From assembly GCA_036675505.1 (NCBI GenBank), contig JAKFEW010000141.1, positions 190,812-254,811 on the forward strand: a stretch of DNA of 64,000 bases, given 5' to 3'. The first letter of the stretch is position 1. The number at the start of each line of letters is the position of its first letter. Positions 15,989-25,600 of this stretch are shown here, in pieces. The DNA is from JAKFEW01 sp036675505 (GTDB lineage: Bacteria > Cyanobacteriota > Sericytochromatia > S15B-MN24 > JAQBPE01). The translations under genes were made by a program, and so were the position numbers. The notes beneath the pieces are model-generated. The model had not been told where the DNA came from and made no database searches. It worked only from the letters and a program-made list of their open reading frames with translations.

Positions 15989-16029
15989 TTTCCGCCCCGC
16001 GTTTCCGGTAGGGCACCGGTCGAGCGTGG

Positions 16030-16035
16030 TATAAG
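16030..16035 (+). promoter_or_regulatory. Probable -10 (TATAAG) of gene 16063
   Basis: GTGGTATAAGAGG is followed by a leader of about 21 nt with CCGGAG 8 nt before the GTG start. No -35 match. Confidence 0.4.
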
Positions 16036-16062
16036 AGGGAAGGTCACCCCGGAGAATCAAGC

Positions 16063-16896
16063 GTGCGTTACATCCTGGCCGACGAGCTCCATTGCTTCCC
16101 GCCCGAACCCGTCGAGGCGGAACTGGATCGTCTCGACATCTCCTACGTTCAGCTGCTGGACCGCATCGCGAACGTCCTCGCCCAGAAGCCCGCCGTATTC
16201 TTCCGCGAGATCGCGAAGTCGCTGCCCTCGTACTGGCAGGTCTACATCCAGGACCAGTACCCGGAAGAAGTGCGTCAGAGCCTGCTGAACAGCCTCAAGG
16301 ACCCTGACGACAAGGGGATGAACCTCTGGGAGACCCTCGCGCCCTACGTGCTCAAGAAGGGCACGACGCTGGCCGTCGAGACGATCGTGTACGAGCGCCA
16401 GGACTGGACGCTCGCGCTGCTCAAGAACTGGAACACGGTCACCACGCAGCTCGACAGCGTGCCGACGGCCGGCGCGCCGAAGCGGCCCATGCTCGGCATG
16501 GTGCTCGAGGGCATGCGCTACCTGAACAAGATTCAGTTGCTCGCGGTCGACGCCGCGCAAAAAGGCGCGCGCACCCGGGGCGAGAACGTGCCCTTCGGCG
16601 AGATGGCCGTCCTGAAGGGCTTCTTGACCGCCGACCAATTGAACGAGGCGCTCGAGATCCAGCGCGACATCGCCGTCGCGCTGGATTCGCCCAAGCGCCT
16701 CGGCTTCTACCTGCTCGAAGCCGGCGTCGTCACGCCGGCGCAACTGCGCGACGCGCTGCAGCAGCAGCGGGGGTCGGGCCACCCGCTGGGCCAGGTCTTG
16801 GTCCAGCTGGAGGCGATCGACGAAGGCCTGCTCGAGACCATGCTCGCGATCCAGCGCCAGGAGCGGATTACGGCCTACGCGCAGGAAGCGGTCTGA
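16063..16896 (+). CDS. Protein with C-terminal MshEN/GspE-N-like repeats
   Basis: This 277-residue soluble protein starts with GTG 16063. Residues 180-270 contain repeated VPFGEMAVLKGFLTADQLNEAL / LGFYLLEAGVVTPAQLRDALQQQ / LGQVLVQLEAIDEGLLETML units. They match the type II secretion ATPase N-terminal domain (MshEN-like), which in some proteins binds cyclic di-GMP. The N-terminal 170 residues are helical and unrecognised. No ATPase domain is present. Nearby minor pilins and PilT suggest a link to pilus assembly or its control. The 3' end overlaps the convergent arginase gene by 22 bp. Confidence 0.6.
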   Translation: MRYILADELHCFPPEPVEAELDRLDISYVQLLDRIANVLAQKPAVFFREIAKSLPSYWQVYIQDQYPEEVRQSLLNSLKDPDDKGMNLWETLAPYVLKKGTTLAVETIVYERQDWTLALLKNWNTVTTQLDSVPTAGAPKRPMLGMVLEGMRYLNKIQLLAVDAAQKGARTRGENVPFGEMAVLKGFLTADQLNEALEIQRDIAVALDSPKRLGFYLLEAGVVTPAQLRDALQQQRGSGHPLGQVLVQLEAIDEGLLETMLAIQRQERITAYAQEAV

Positions 16897-17786
16897 TCGT
16901 CGCCGTCGCGCATCGCGGCGGCGTCGTCGAGGGCCTCGCAGAAGGCCCCATGCAGGCGCCGCGAGATGCCCGCGCAAATCGGGGCGTCGCCGTGGCGCGG
17001 GTCGAACTCGACCCAGTCGCTCGAGACGATCGGCAGCCGCAGCGCCAGGCCGCGCACGAGCGCTTCGCCCTCGTCGGGCGTCAGGCCCTCGGGGCTGGGG
17101 GTGCCGGTGGCGCGGAAGAACGACTCGTCGAGCGAGTCGAAGTCGTAGCTGACGTGAACGGGCAGGCCCGAGAGCCGGCGGGCGATCGCCTCCAGCAGCG
17201 CCGGCATGCCCATCTGGCGCACCTCGGCGACGGTCACGATCCACACGTTGTGGCGATCCAGCAGCTCGCGCTCGCCGGGGTCGATTTCGCGCGCGGCGAT
17301 CAGCACCACGTCCAGCGGGTCGACGTGTGAGGTGAAGAGGCTGGTCAGGCGCTTGTCGCCCAGCCCGCAGGCGGCCGACAGCGGCATGCCGTGGGGGTTG
17401 CCCGACGGTGACGTCTCGGGTGTGTTGAAGTCGGCGTGCGCGTCGATCCAGATCACCCCCACGCGGCCGAAGTGGCGGGTCGCGGCGGACAGGGTGCCCA
17501 CGGCGAGCGAGTGGTCGCCGCCGATCAGCATCGGGTGCTCGTGGTTCTCGTAGGCGCGGAGGGCTGCGTCGCGGATCGCGGCGCCCATCTGGCGAACGGC
17601 TTCGTAGATGCCAGGCTGGTCGTCCCTGGCGGGCAAGACGGATGGAATCTCAATCGTCGCCTCGGTCCCGGCTTCCTCGAACCAGGAAGCGGGGAGTTCC
17701 ACTCCCGGGTAACGGCCACCGGGATGCGCCGAGACGACGATGGGTCGTCGGGCGAATTTGGAGTTCGGTTCGAAGCGTGTCGTCAT
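16875..17786 (-). CDS. Arginase-family ureohydrolase
   Basis: The 303-residue protein belongs to the arginase/agmatinase superfamily, Mn-dependent hydrolases of guanidino groups. Metal-binding motifs are complete: GGDHSLAVG, the DAHADFN block in IWIDAHADFNTPETSPSGN, and SYDFDSLDES (DxD). The SGNPHGMP loop and total length (about 300) favour arginase (arginine to ornithine and urea) over agmatinase. ATG 17786 is chosen for the GAGGAAG 8 nt upstream; an in-frame ATG at 17810 would add 8 residues. Its 3' end overlaps the convergent gene. No other arginine-pathway gene is adjacent. Confidence 0.88.
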   Translation of the reverse strand: MTTRFEPNSKFARRPIVVSAHPGGRYPGVELPASWFEEAGTEATIEIPSVLPARDDQPGIYEAVRQMGAAIRDAALRAYENHEHPMLIGGDHSLAVGTLSAATRHFGRVGVIWIDAHADFNTPETSPSGNPHGMPLSAACGLGDKRLTSLFTSHVDPLDVVLIAAREIDPGERELLDRHNVWIVTVAEVRQMGMPALLEAIARRLSGLPVHVSYDFDSLDESFFRATGTPSPEGLTPDEGEALVRGLALRLPIVSSDWVEFDPRHGDAPICAGISRRLHGAFCEALDDAAAMRDGDDQTASCA

Positions 17787-17883
17787 ACGAAATACTTCCT
17801 CACACGTCATCGTGATTGGGGAGACATTGGGGGCCGTACACGGCACCCTGGTCGCGGCTAACGGGAGAAGCGAAACGGGCTGA

Positions 17884-18576
17884 TCAGGGCCGCAGCTTGA
17901 GCACGCCGGTGGCGCGTGAAAGCTCGATCGCGTAGCTTTCGCCGTCGGGGTCCGGTGGATCGGCCCAGCGCACGTTGAGCTGTTTGTGCACAGGGTCCTC
18001 GCCGTCCATCGTGACGATGACGACGCGATCGGCTTGCTCGCGGACCGACCCCGCGATTCCCTTGCCCTCTGCGAGTTGCGAGAACAGCAGGAGCGGCGCA
18101 TCGCAGAGCTTGGCGACGCTGCGCAGGTCGGCCATGACCTCGATGGCGGCCGCCACCCCCGTGAGGCCTTCCTTGCCCGGCCGCAGGCTCTGGAGGTCGT
18201 TGACGAGGACCAGGCCGGGCTGGCCGTGCTGCTCCACGTAGGCCGTGGCGGACTCCACGATCGAGGCGCTGGTGGGGTTCGGGCCGTCGAGCACGCAGAG
18301 GGGCAGGTCCGCGGCAATCCCCGGGTCGACCGTCTCGCCTTCCGGCGTGAGGTTCTTGGCCAGGCGGGCCAGGATGACCTCGCGTGGCGTCACGGGAGAG
18401 AAGTAAAGCACCCCTTCGCCGAGATGGGCCGCGTAATGGGCGGCGAGGTTCAGGCTGAGGCAGGTCTTGCCGACGGCCGGCGGGGCGCCGACCAGGACCA
18501 GGCCGACCGGCAGGGCGTCGAAAGCCTGGCCCAGCAGCCGCTGGTGGGTTGCGGAGGCGGGAATCGGGGCGTTCAT
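17884..18576 (-). CDS. RecA/DnaB/KaiC-like P-loop ATPase
   Basis: The 230-residue protein has a Walker A GAPPAVGKTCLSL (about residues 28-40), a Walker B-like LVLVNDLQSL (about 125-134), and later LLFSQLAEGKG, the order found in DnaB-type helicase C-terminal domains and KaiC/RadA-like proteins. It consists of this ATPase core alone, without helicase N-terminal or zinc parts. The role is unknown; a regulatory or DNA-related ATPase is possible. ATG 18576 has GAGGAG 11 nt upstream. A TATGAT box lies about 60 nt upstream. It stands alone, 98 nt upstream of the arginase gene on the same strand. Confidence 0.65.
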   Translation of the reverse strand: MNAPIPASATHQRLLGQAFDALPVGLVLVGAPPAVGKTCLSLNLAAHYAAHLGEGVLYFSPVTPREVILARLAKNLTPEGETVDPGIAADLPLCVLDGPNPTSASIVESATAYVEQHGQPGLVLVNDLQSLRPGKEGLTGVAAAIEVMADLRSVAKLCDAPLLLFSQLAEGKGIAGSVREQADRVVIVTMDGEDPVHKQLNVRWADPPDPDGESYAIELSRATGVLKLRP

Positions 18577-18715
18577 AGGGGGCAATGCTCCTCGTTGCAC
18601 GGGGCCCGGCCGCCGTGGCCGAGCCCGATCCATCATAGCATGAAAGGGCCCTATCGCGCTTGAAATGGGGGATACGGCGCTCGTATGCTCCAGGATCGAT
18701 ATGCTCCGTTGCCGA

Positions 18716-18745
18716 TTGCAAGGGTCGGTCTGTCGCTGATATCCT
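18716..18745 (+). promoter_or_regulatory. Promoter of gene 18752, leaderless
   Basis: TTGCAA (18716-18721), 18-bp spacer, TATCCT (18740-18745), then 6 nt to the ATG. Confidence 0.55.
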
Positions 18746-18751
18746 GTTCTC

Positions 18752-19468
18752 ATGTCATGGGAGCCGCCGACCTCGCGCATCATGCCTGCGGGCATCGAGA
18801 ACTGGTACGCGGCTCCGCTGGCCGTGGACGGTGCCCTCGCGGACCCCTTGCGGCGCCTGGCCACGACCCGTGTCGCGGTGCGCAACGCGGTACGGGGCCT
18901 GCTCGTCCGGCGCCTGCTCGCCCCGCACGAGCTGAATGCGCTGCGCGCGGCGGCTGTCGGCCCGCTCGAGCTCTCGCAGGCCTTCACCGCGCTCACGATC
19001 ACCCTGCCGCCCGCCGCCCGCGGCGCCGGCCCGCTCGGCGTGATGGTGCGGGCGATGGGGCGCGTGGCGCGCAACGTGCGTGACGTCGGCGTGCTGGGCG
19101 ACGAGCTCGAGGTGCAGAAGGCGATCGGCCTGGCCGTCGCCCATGCCCTGGCCGAGGATCTCTTCCCGGCGCCGAAGACCGCGCCGCTCTCGGCCGAGGG
19201 CGATATGAGCGCGATGCTGCGCAAGGCCGTGTTCGAGCTGCTGACCGCCCGCACGATCACGGCCGCGACGCTCGATCGGATCGGCTCGCTCGATCGCCGG
19301 CTGCTCGCGAGCCGCCTCGAGGAACGGTTGCCGCTCATGCGCGCGGTGGTGCCGCCGGTGCGCGGCGACGCGCTCGCGGCCATCGTGCGCATCGCGGCGC
19401 TCCAACTGCGCCTCACCCCACCGGTCGATGCCTGGGCCCTCGACGCGGCGCTCGCCGGGCGGGGCTAG
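18752..19468 (+). CDS. Hypothetical protein, alanine/leucine-rich, helical
   Basis: A 238-residue soluble protein, almost entirely helical and rich in Ala, Leu and Arg, with no signal peptide or membrane helix. It may consist of degenerate helical-hairpin repeats (LARxLLASRLEER-like segments), but I recognise no family. The start is well supported by a promoter whose -10 ends 6 nt before the ATG. It precedes the gene pair ending in pilT but is separated from it by a 71-nt gap with its own GATAGT box. Confidence 0.6.
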   Translation: MSWEPPTSRIMPAGIENWYAAPLAVDGALADPLRRLATTRVAVRNAVRGLLVRRLLAPHELNALRAAAVGPLELSQAFTALTITLPPAARGAGPLGVMVRAMGRVARNVRDVGVLGDELEVQKAIGLAVAHALAEDLFPAPKTAPLSAEGDMSAMLRKAVFELLTARTITAATLDRIGSLDRRLLASRLEERLPLMRAVVPPVRGDALAAIVRIAALQLRLTPPVDAWALDAALAGRG

Positions 19469-19539
19469 CAGGTTAGGAACCCTCGCGGCGGTGGAACTTA
19501 GGGGATAGTGGCCGAACATCACGAGGGGAGTACCGAGCG

Positions 19540-20067
19540 TTGGAAGCCTTCAGGGAATTCTTGAGCACCCTCCCGCGCCTGGCCGATCGGCTCATGGAGC
19601 GGCTGGCGGACGCGCTCGATGAGGGTACCTTCGATCACAACAACGCCGACGAGCTGCGGCTGGCCTACAAGGAGGCCCAGCAGATCGCCCTCGAGAAGAT
19701 CGAGGACGAAAAGCTCCCCTACTACGGAATCGTCTACGGCCAGGTGCTGTGGAAGTGCCCGCAGTGCGGCGAGGAGACCAAGGGCGCCTACTGGGAGATC
19801 TCGAACCCGATCACCAAGGAGCGCGGCATGTTCCGCGTGCGCCTCATCCACGAGCTGCTGGCCCACGGCGCGGACGATTACTCCGAGCCGATCGTCAACC
19901 TGAGCGAGGTGCAGATGGGCTTCGACGAGCACACCTGGGACGCGAAGAAGATGCTGAAAGTCCTCGATGGCCTGCCGGTCCCGCCCGCGGCGATCCAGGA
20001 GCTGCAAGACATGGCTGCCAAGCAAAAGCAGCTCGTGCCCGCCTGGGCCGTCGGAAAGGGAGCGTAA
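19540..20067 (+). CDS. Hypothetical protein upstream of pilT
   Basis: This 175-residue acidic protein starts with TTG 19540, preceded by GAGGGGAG with 9-nt spacing. A single CPQCGEE motif (about residues 69-75) resembles half of a zinc ribbon, but a second CxxC is missing. No family recognised. It ends immediately before the ATG of pilT (stop TAA 20065-20067, ATG 20068), and AAAGGGAG near its end serves as the pilT Shine-Dalgarno. The two are therefore one operon, and a role in twitching or retraction control is plausible but inferred. Confidence 0.65.
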   Translation: MEAFREFLSTLPRLADRLMERLADALDEGTFDHNNADELRLAYKEAQQIALEKIEDEKLPYYGIVYGQVLWKCPQCGEETKGAYWEISNPITKERGMFRVRLIHELLAHGADDYSEPIVNLSEVQMGFDEHTWDAKKMLKVLDGLPVPPAAIQELQDMAAKQKQLVPAWAVGKGA

Positions 20068-21564
20068 ATGACCACCGGCGCACTGCCTCCTCAGCAAGCC
20101 GCGGCGGGAGCTGCTCCTGCCGCCTCGCCCGCCGGCCAGGCCAACCCGCTGCTGCAGATCCTCCAGATCGCGGTCCGCGCGGGCGCGGCCGACATCCACC
20201 TCAAGGCGCACCTGCCGCCCAAGGCCGTGATCGACGGCCGGGTCAAGGTGTTGCCCGGCATGGACAACTTCATCCTCGATCCGCGCGTCCTGCCCCAGAT
20301 GATCTTCGCGCTTTTGCCGCCGGAAATGCTGACGCTGTTCAAGGCGGACAAGGAGATCGACACGGCTTTCGACATCCCGGGGCTCGCGCGCTTCCGCGCC
20401 AACGTGTTCATGAACCTCGGCACGGTGAGCGCCGTCCTGCGCATCATCCAGAACGACATCCGCTCCACCGACGACCTGGGCTTACCTCCCGTGCTGAAGA
20501 AGATCGCGCTGGAGAAGCAGGGCCTGGTGCTCGTCACAGGCCCCACGGGCTCGGGCAAATCGACCACCCTCGGCGCGGTCATCAACTTCATCAACGAGAC
20601 GCTCCACGGCCACCTGGTCTCGATCGAGGACCCGATCGAGCTGGTCCACCCGCACAAGCACTGCATCATCTCGCAGCGCGAGGTCGGCAAGGACACCAAC
20701 AACTTCGCCCGCGCGCTGAAGTCGGCGCTGCGCCAGGCGCCCAACGTCATCCTGATCGGCGAGCTGCGCGACCGCGAGACCATCGAGCTCGCGCTCAAGG
20801 GCGCGGAGACGGGCCACCTCGTGCTGTCCACGCTCCACACGAACGACGCCGTCCAGACGATCAACCGCATGCTCAACGCCTTCCCGCCGAGCGAGCAGGA
20901 CAGCGTGCGCCTCACGATCGCCAACGTCCTCAAGTGCTGCATCGCCCAGCGCCTGGTGACCCGCTCCGACGGCAAGGGCCGCGTGCCGGTGCTCGACATG
21001 CTGGTCCAGACCGGCGCCGTGCGCGAGTGCATCGTCAAGGGCAAGCTCGACGAGCTCTATGGGCTGATCCAGAACGGCGGCTTCGACGGCATGCAGTCGA
21101 CGAACCAGGCGCTGATGAACCACTACCGGGCCGGCGTGGTCGACTTCGCGACGTGCATGGCCACGGCCGAGGACAAGCAGGGCATGATGATGGCGTTGCG
21201 CTCGGAGATGCGCGCCATCAAAGAGGCCGCCGACGAGATCCTGCGCGAGCGGCGTCGCGCCGCGCCGCCACCGCCGTCGTACGACCCCGAGCCCGAGATG
21301 CGTGAGCGCAAGGGCCTCGAGGGGCCGGTCGACACCGTCGACAACATGCAGACCATCCGCATCAAGCGCGAGGGCACGGGCCAGCTCGATCCGCATGCGG
21401 CCCCGCCTCGTCCGGGCACCGGCCAGCTCGACCCGAATGCGCCGCCGCGCCCGGGCACCGGCCAGCTGCGGCCGCCGCCGGCCGGTCAGCCTCCGCAGAA
21501 GCCCGGCTCGGGCCCCCTGCGGCCGCCAGGCCCGGGCGGCACGGGGCCGCTCAAGAAGCCGTAG
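20068..21564 (+). CDS. pilT: Type IV pilus retraction ATPase PilT with repetitive C-terminal tail
   Basis: The 498-residue protein matches PilT over residues 25-400: Walker A GPTGSGKST (158-166), an Asp box (SIEDPIE), Walker B region (ILIGELRD) and a His box (STLHTNDA). PilT hexamers depolymerise type IV pili at the inner membrane. Normal PilT proteins are about 345-370 residues. This one has an extra Pro-rich tail (about 410-498) with five units of the form G[TS]G[QP]L, such as RPGTGQLDP. Similar units occur in the protein at 59985. The tail is probably disordered and may bind a partner. It follows gene 19540 with no gap; ATG start. Confidence 0.92.
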   Translation: MTTGALPPQQAAAGAAPAASPAGQANPLLQILQIAVRAGAADIHLKAHLPPKAVIDGRVKVLPGMDNFILDPRVLPQMIFALLPPEMLTLFKADKEIDTAFDIPGLARFRANVFMNLGTVSAVLRIIQNDIRSTDDLGLPPVLKKIALEKQGLVLVTGPTGSGKSTTLGAVINFINETLHGHLVSIEDPIELVHPHKHCIISQREVGKDTNNFARALKSALRQAPNVILIGELRDRETIELALKGAETGHLVLSTLHTNDAVQTINRMLNAFPPSEQDSVRLTIANVLKCCIAQRLVTRSDGKGRVPVLDMLVQTGAVRECIVKGKLDELYGLIQNGGFDGMQSTNQALMNHYRAGVVDFATCMATAEDKQGMMMALRSEMRAIKEAADEILRERRRAAPPPPSYDPEPEMRERKGLEGPVDTVDNMQTIRIKREGTGQLDPHAAPPRPGTGQLDPNAPPRPGTGQLRPPPAGQPPQKPGSGPLRPPGPGGTGPLKKP

Positions 21565-21613
21565 CGATCCGCGCGCGCGCATCCGCCTGCGGGAATTCGC
21601 CACGCGATCGGGT

Positions 21614-21619
21614 TATACT
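21614..21619 (+). promoter_or_regulatory. Leaderless -10 (TATACT) of gene 21627
   Basis: GGTTATACT ends 7 nt before the ATG at 21627. No -35 is evident. Confidence 0.45.
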
Positions 21620-21626
21620 GCTCGGC

Positions 21627-21977
21627 ATGAAGATTTTCTTGCAGACCGAGATCCTGAACGCCGAGACCGCCGTTGCCGACCCGCGCCCGCGTGTCGTGCT
21701 GCTCGAGACCGCTGCGGACGGCAACTCCGTGCGCGCGGCGCTCGAGGGCATCGTGGCCCGGCTGGGCGTGATCATCGCCGTGCCGGCCGCCGCCCACGAG
21801 TTGAACCTCAAGAACCTGCTCGTGCGCGACCTCGCCGAGCATGGCGTCTTGCCCGGCCCGGCGGGGGAGGATGACAAGGGCGAGGCCTTGTTGAAGGTGA
21901 TGCGCACGCCGAAGAACGACGCGCCGGCCGCGCAGGGCGAGGTCTTCGACCTGCGCTACGAGGTGCAGGTCCGCTAG
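21627..21977 (+). CDS. Hypothetical protein, 116 aa
   Basis: A small soluble protein with an alternating strand/helix pattern: MKIFLQTEIL, RPRVVLLETAADG, GVIIAVPAA and a C-terminal FDLRYEVQVR strand. No family is recognised and no metal or nucleotide motif is seen. It has its own leaderless-type promoter, so it need not be co-regulated with pilT upstream. Its stop codon overlaps the stop of the convergent lipoprotein gene (21974) by 4 bp. Confidence 0.6.
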   Translation: MKIFLQTEILNAETAVADPRPRVVLLETAADGNSVRAALEGIVARLGVIIAVPAAAHELNLKNLLVRDLAEHGVLPGPAGEDDKGEALLKVMRTPKNDAPAAQGEVFDLRYEVQVR

Positions 21978-22528
21978 TCCGCGAGCTCGAGGACCATGGG
22001 CCGCTTGCCGTTCTTCGGCGCATTCGCCTTGATCCAGCCCTTGAGCTGGGCTGTCACCTCGGCCAGATCGTCCTTCCGCGAGGCCTCGACCTTCGCGGCC
22101 TTGAGCCCGGCGTAGAGCTTGCCGAGGCCACGCAGGACGGCGAGCTTGCGGTCGGTCTGGCCCGGCTTGCGGCCCTCGACGTCGCCCTCGGCGCTCAGCA
22201 CCCACGGGTTCGGGGCGCTGACGGCCTTCTCGACCAGCTTGCCGCCCTCGATGATCACCTGCTTGTTGATTTCGAGGCGTGCCAGCCCGTCTTCGGAGAA
22301 GATCGAGACCGCGAACCGGGCGTTCTGCGCGTCGAGGTCGTAGCAGGGGCACAGCACGGCGAGCGGCGAGAACTTGGCTGCAAGCCCCGCGAACGGGTTG
22401 ACCCGCTGGGCGGCCTCCAGGGCGAGCAGGTCGGCCTGGCGGCCGCCTGTGCCGGCGGGCGCCTGGCCGCACGCGGTCAGCACCAGGGCGGTGAGCAGGG
22501 GGGCGATCAAACGGGCGGTCTTGGACAT
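21974..22528 (-). CDS. Lipoprotein of unknown function
   Basis: The 184-residue protein has a type II signal peptide with lipobox LTAC (C20). The mature part has a CPCYD motif (about residues 60-64) followed by beta strands that might form a small sandwich (FAVSIFSEDGLARLEINKQ). A KAAKVEASRKDDLAEV segment towards the C-terminus is helical. No family recognised. ATG 22528 is preceded by AAAGGAA. The gene stands alone between convergent and divergent neighbours. Confidence 0.7.
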   Translation of the reverse strand: MSKTARLIAPLLTALVLTACGQAPAGTGGRQADLLALEAAQRVNPFAGLAAKFSPLAVLCPCYDLDAQNARFAVSIFSEDGLARLEINKQVIIEGGKLVEKAVSAPNPWVLSAEGDVEGRKPGQTDRKLAVLRGLGKLYAGLKAAKVEASRKDDLAEVTAQLKGWIKANAPKNGKRPMVLELAD

Positions 22529-22593
22529 CGGGGGTTCCTTTCACTCCAACCAACGCTTACGCAGGAGCTATCCGCCCGGCCAGTAACAAACCT

Positions 22594-22623
22594 CTGACGA
22601 AGCGGGGGCCGCCACGCTAAGGA
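22594..22623 (+). promoter_or_regulatory. Candidate promoter of the SARP/MalT-like gene
   Basis: CTGACG (22594-22599), 18-bp spacer, TAAGGA (22618-22623). The leader would be about 20 nt with a weak AAGG before ATG 22652. Confidence 0.35.
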
Positions 22624-22651
22624 TGGATTAAGGCGCTGCCAAGGTCCGGAC

Positions 22652-25600
22652 ATGCAGGTTACCGGGGAACCGCCCACGGGTACGACACGAGCGATGCGCG
22701 ACGCCTGGATCATAGCGAGTAAGCTGGCCCCACCCGTGCGGCCGCAGGGGTGGATCGCCAGGCAGCTGCTGCCGGAAGGCGCGCCGCTGCCGCCCGTCGT
22801 GACGCTCGTCGGCGGCCCCGGCACCGGCAAGACCCTCGCGATGCTGGCGCTGACGGCGCGGCTCGGCGACGTGCCGCTGGTCTGGTACGGCCTCGACGAG
22901 ACGGACCGGGAGCCCGCGACCTTCTTCGCCTACCTGGTGGCCGGCGTGCGGGCGCACGTGGCGGGCTTCGGCGAGGAGGTGCTCGCGCTCGCGGGCGCCG
23001 GCAGCGAGCCGCGGCGCACCTGGGCGGCCTTTTTCGCCGCGGTGACGTCGTACAACCTGCCGGGGCTCGCGATCGCCCTCGACGACGCGCAGCTCATCGA
23101 GGGGGGCGCGGACGGGGTGCTGGCGGCGCTCGGCTACTTCTTCGACAAGCTGCCGGCCGGCGTCCATGTGCTGCTCGCCTCGCGCGGGGTGCCCCCCGTG
23201 CCGCTGGGGCGCCTCGCGGCGCGCGGCCTCGTGGCCTCGTTCGACGAGGCCCGGCTGCGCTTCTCGCCCGCGGAACAGACGGCGTTCCTCGCCGCCCGCA
23301 CGGCCGGCGAGATCCCGGCCGCCTGGGCGCGCCGCGCCGAGGGGCTCGAGGGCTGGCCGCTAGGCCTGGCGCTGCTCGCCTCTGGCAGTCCTTGCGGCTG
23401 GGGCCCCGGCGCAGCCGGGGATCGGGGGTCCCCGGACGCCGCGGGCGGGTGTGACGCGGACGGCTCGCTCGCGACGCTGGTCGCGGAGGAGCTCGTGCAC
23501 GTCCAGCCCGAGGCGCGCCAGGCCTTCATGCGGCGGGCCGCGCTGCTCACGGACCTCACGCCCGAGGCGTGCCGCGCGGTCTTCGGCGACACGGACGCGG
23601 CGGCCTGGCTCGCCGAGCTCGAGGCCGAACACCTGGTGCGCCGGCTCGCAGGGGCCGTGGGCTATCAGTTCCCGCCCTACCTGCGCGAGGTGCTGCTGGC
23701 CGAGGCCGAGCGGCTGCTGCCCGGGCCGGACCTCGCGCGTTGGCACCACGGCGCCGCGGAGCTGTACCTGGAGGCGGGGCGCACGGAGCCCGCGATCCCG
23801 CACCTGATCGCCTCGCGGGACTGGCGTGCGGCGATCGCCGCCTGCCGCGCCACCTTCCCCGTGATGGCCGCGCGCGGCCGCCACGCGCCGATCGCACGCT
23901 GGCTCGCGGCCTTCCCGCGCGAGCTCGCGGCCGAGGAGCCCTGGCTCGAGCTGTGGCGCGGCCATGCGAGCGCCCGCGAAGGCCGCAGCGAGGAGGCACG
24001 CGGCTACTACGAGCGGGCGCGCAAGGCCTTCGAGGCGCGCGGCGACGGGACCGACGCGCTCAAGGCGTTGGTGCGCCTGGCCACGCTCGCGCTCACCGTG
24101 GACGACGGCGCGCGCTTCAACCGGCTGATGTTGCAGGCCACCGCGCGCCTGGAGGAGCTGGCGGACGAGGACAAGGCGGACCTCTACCTGGTGCGGGCGC
24201 TGGCGGCGGACCGCCGCGGCGATCTCGCGCTGATGGCGGCTTGCAACGAGGCCGTGCTCGCGATTCCGCCGGGCGAGCCTGGCGACGGCTCGACCGGGAA
24301 CATCGAGGTGGCGGCCTGCCACCTGATCGCGACCTTCAACCTCTTCACGCTGCGGCTGCATCGCGGCGAGCTGGCCGCGGCGCGCGAGCTCGCCGAGCGG
24401 GCGATCGGCCTGGCCGACGCCTGGTCCTTCCCGGCCTTCCGCATGGCCGCGGGCTTCCTGCGCGCCCACATCGAGCTCCTGACCGGCGACCACGAGGCCG
24501 CCGCGGCCTTCGTGCGCGGCCTGCCGCCCTACTGGGCCCAGCTGCTCGAGTGGCAAGACCGCGCGATGGCGTACGTGGTGCTCGGCCACCACCACCAGGT
24601 GGGCGGCGATCACCGCGCCGCCGAGCAAGCGCTCGCGCGGGCGCTGGCGCTCTACGACGACGCCGGGCTGCCGGAGGGCCGTAAGCTCGTGCTGGAGCGC
24701 CAGGCCTGGCTCGCGCTGGCGCGGCGCCAGTACGACCGCGCGGCGAGCTTCACCGCCGAGGCCGGCGACCTGGACCACGGCAACGTCTACGACCTCGCGC
24801 TGCGCTTGCCGCTGGCACGCATGCGCCACCTCGCCGGCGACCCGGCCGGCACGGCGCAGGAGCTCGCGGCGCTGGCGCCGGCGCTCGACGCGCTGGGGGC
24901 GCGGTTGTTGCTCGCGAAGGCGCGCCTGTTCGAGGCGGCGGCGTTGGCGAAGGCCGGCGAGGACGGCGCGCCGGCGCTGGCGGCGGCACGGGCGATCATT
25001 CGGGCGGACGGGTTCGAGTTTTTGGAGCGGCAGGATCAGGTGTTGTGGGAGGAGCTCGCGGGGTGCCGCGAGGCCCTCCAGGCACCGGCCACCGCCGACC
25101 TCAAGATCCGCCTCCTCGGCGGCTTCGAAGTCGAACGCGCCGGCGTCGTCCTCGACCAGTGGCCGCGGCGCAAGGCCAAGCTGGTGCTCGCCGCCCTGGC
25201 GCTCTACCCGCGTGGCCTCACCGCCATCGACCTGCTCGAGGTCCTCGGCGATCCGGCGGTGGGTGCCGCGGCCATGAACGCGATGCAGGTGAACGTGATG
25301 GCGCTGCGCCGCGTGCTCGAGCCGGACCTCGGCAAGCGCGCGGCCTCGCGCTACGTGCCGCTCGAAGGCGAGAAGTACGTCCTCGCGCCCGATATGCTGG
25401 CTCACACCGACGTCACGGCCTTCGAGCGCGCCATGGCCGAGGGCGACCGCGCCCGGTCGACGGCGCCGGAGCGGGCGGCGATCGCCTACCGCGCCGCCCT
25501 CGACGGCTACCGCGGCGACCTGCTCGCCGGCACGCCCTTCGCGGGGAACTTCGAGGCCGAGCGCGAGAAGCTCCGCCGCCAGGCCCTCGATGCGCTGATC

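Noticed and set aside
16875..16896. 22-bp overlap of convergent genes as a regulatory antisense element
   Set aside because: Short 3' overlaps are common in compact genomes; no hairpin or promoter is seen there.
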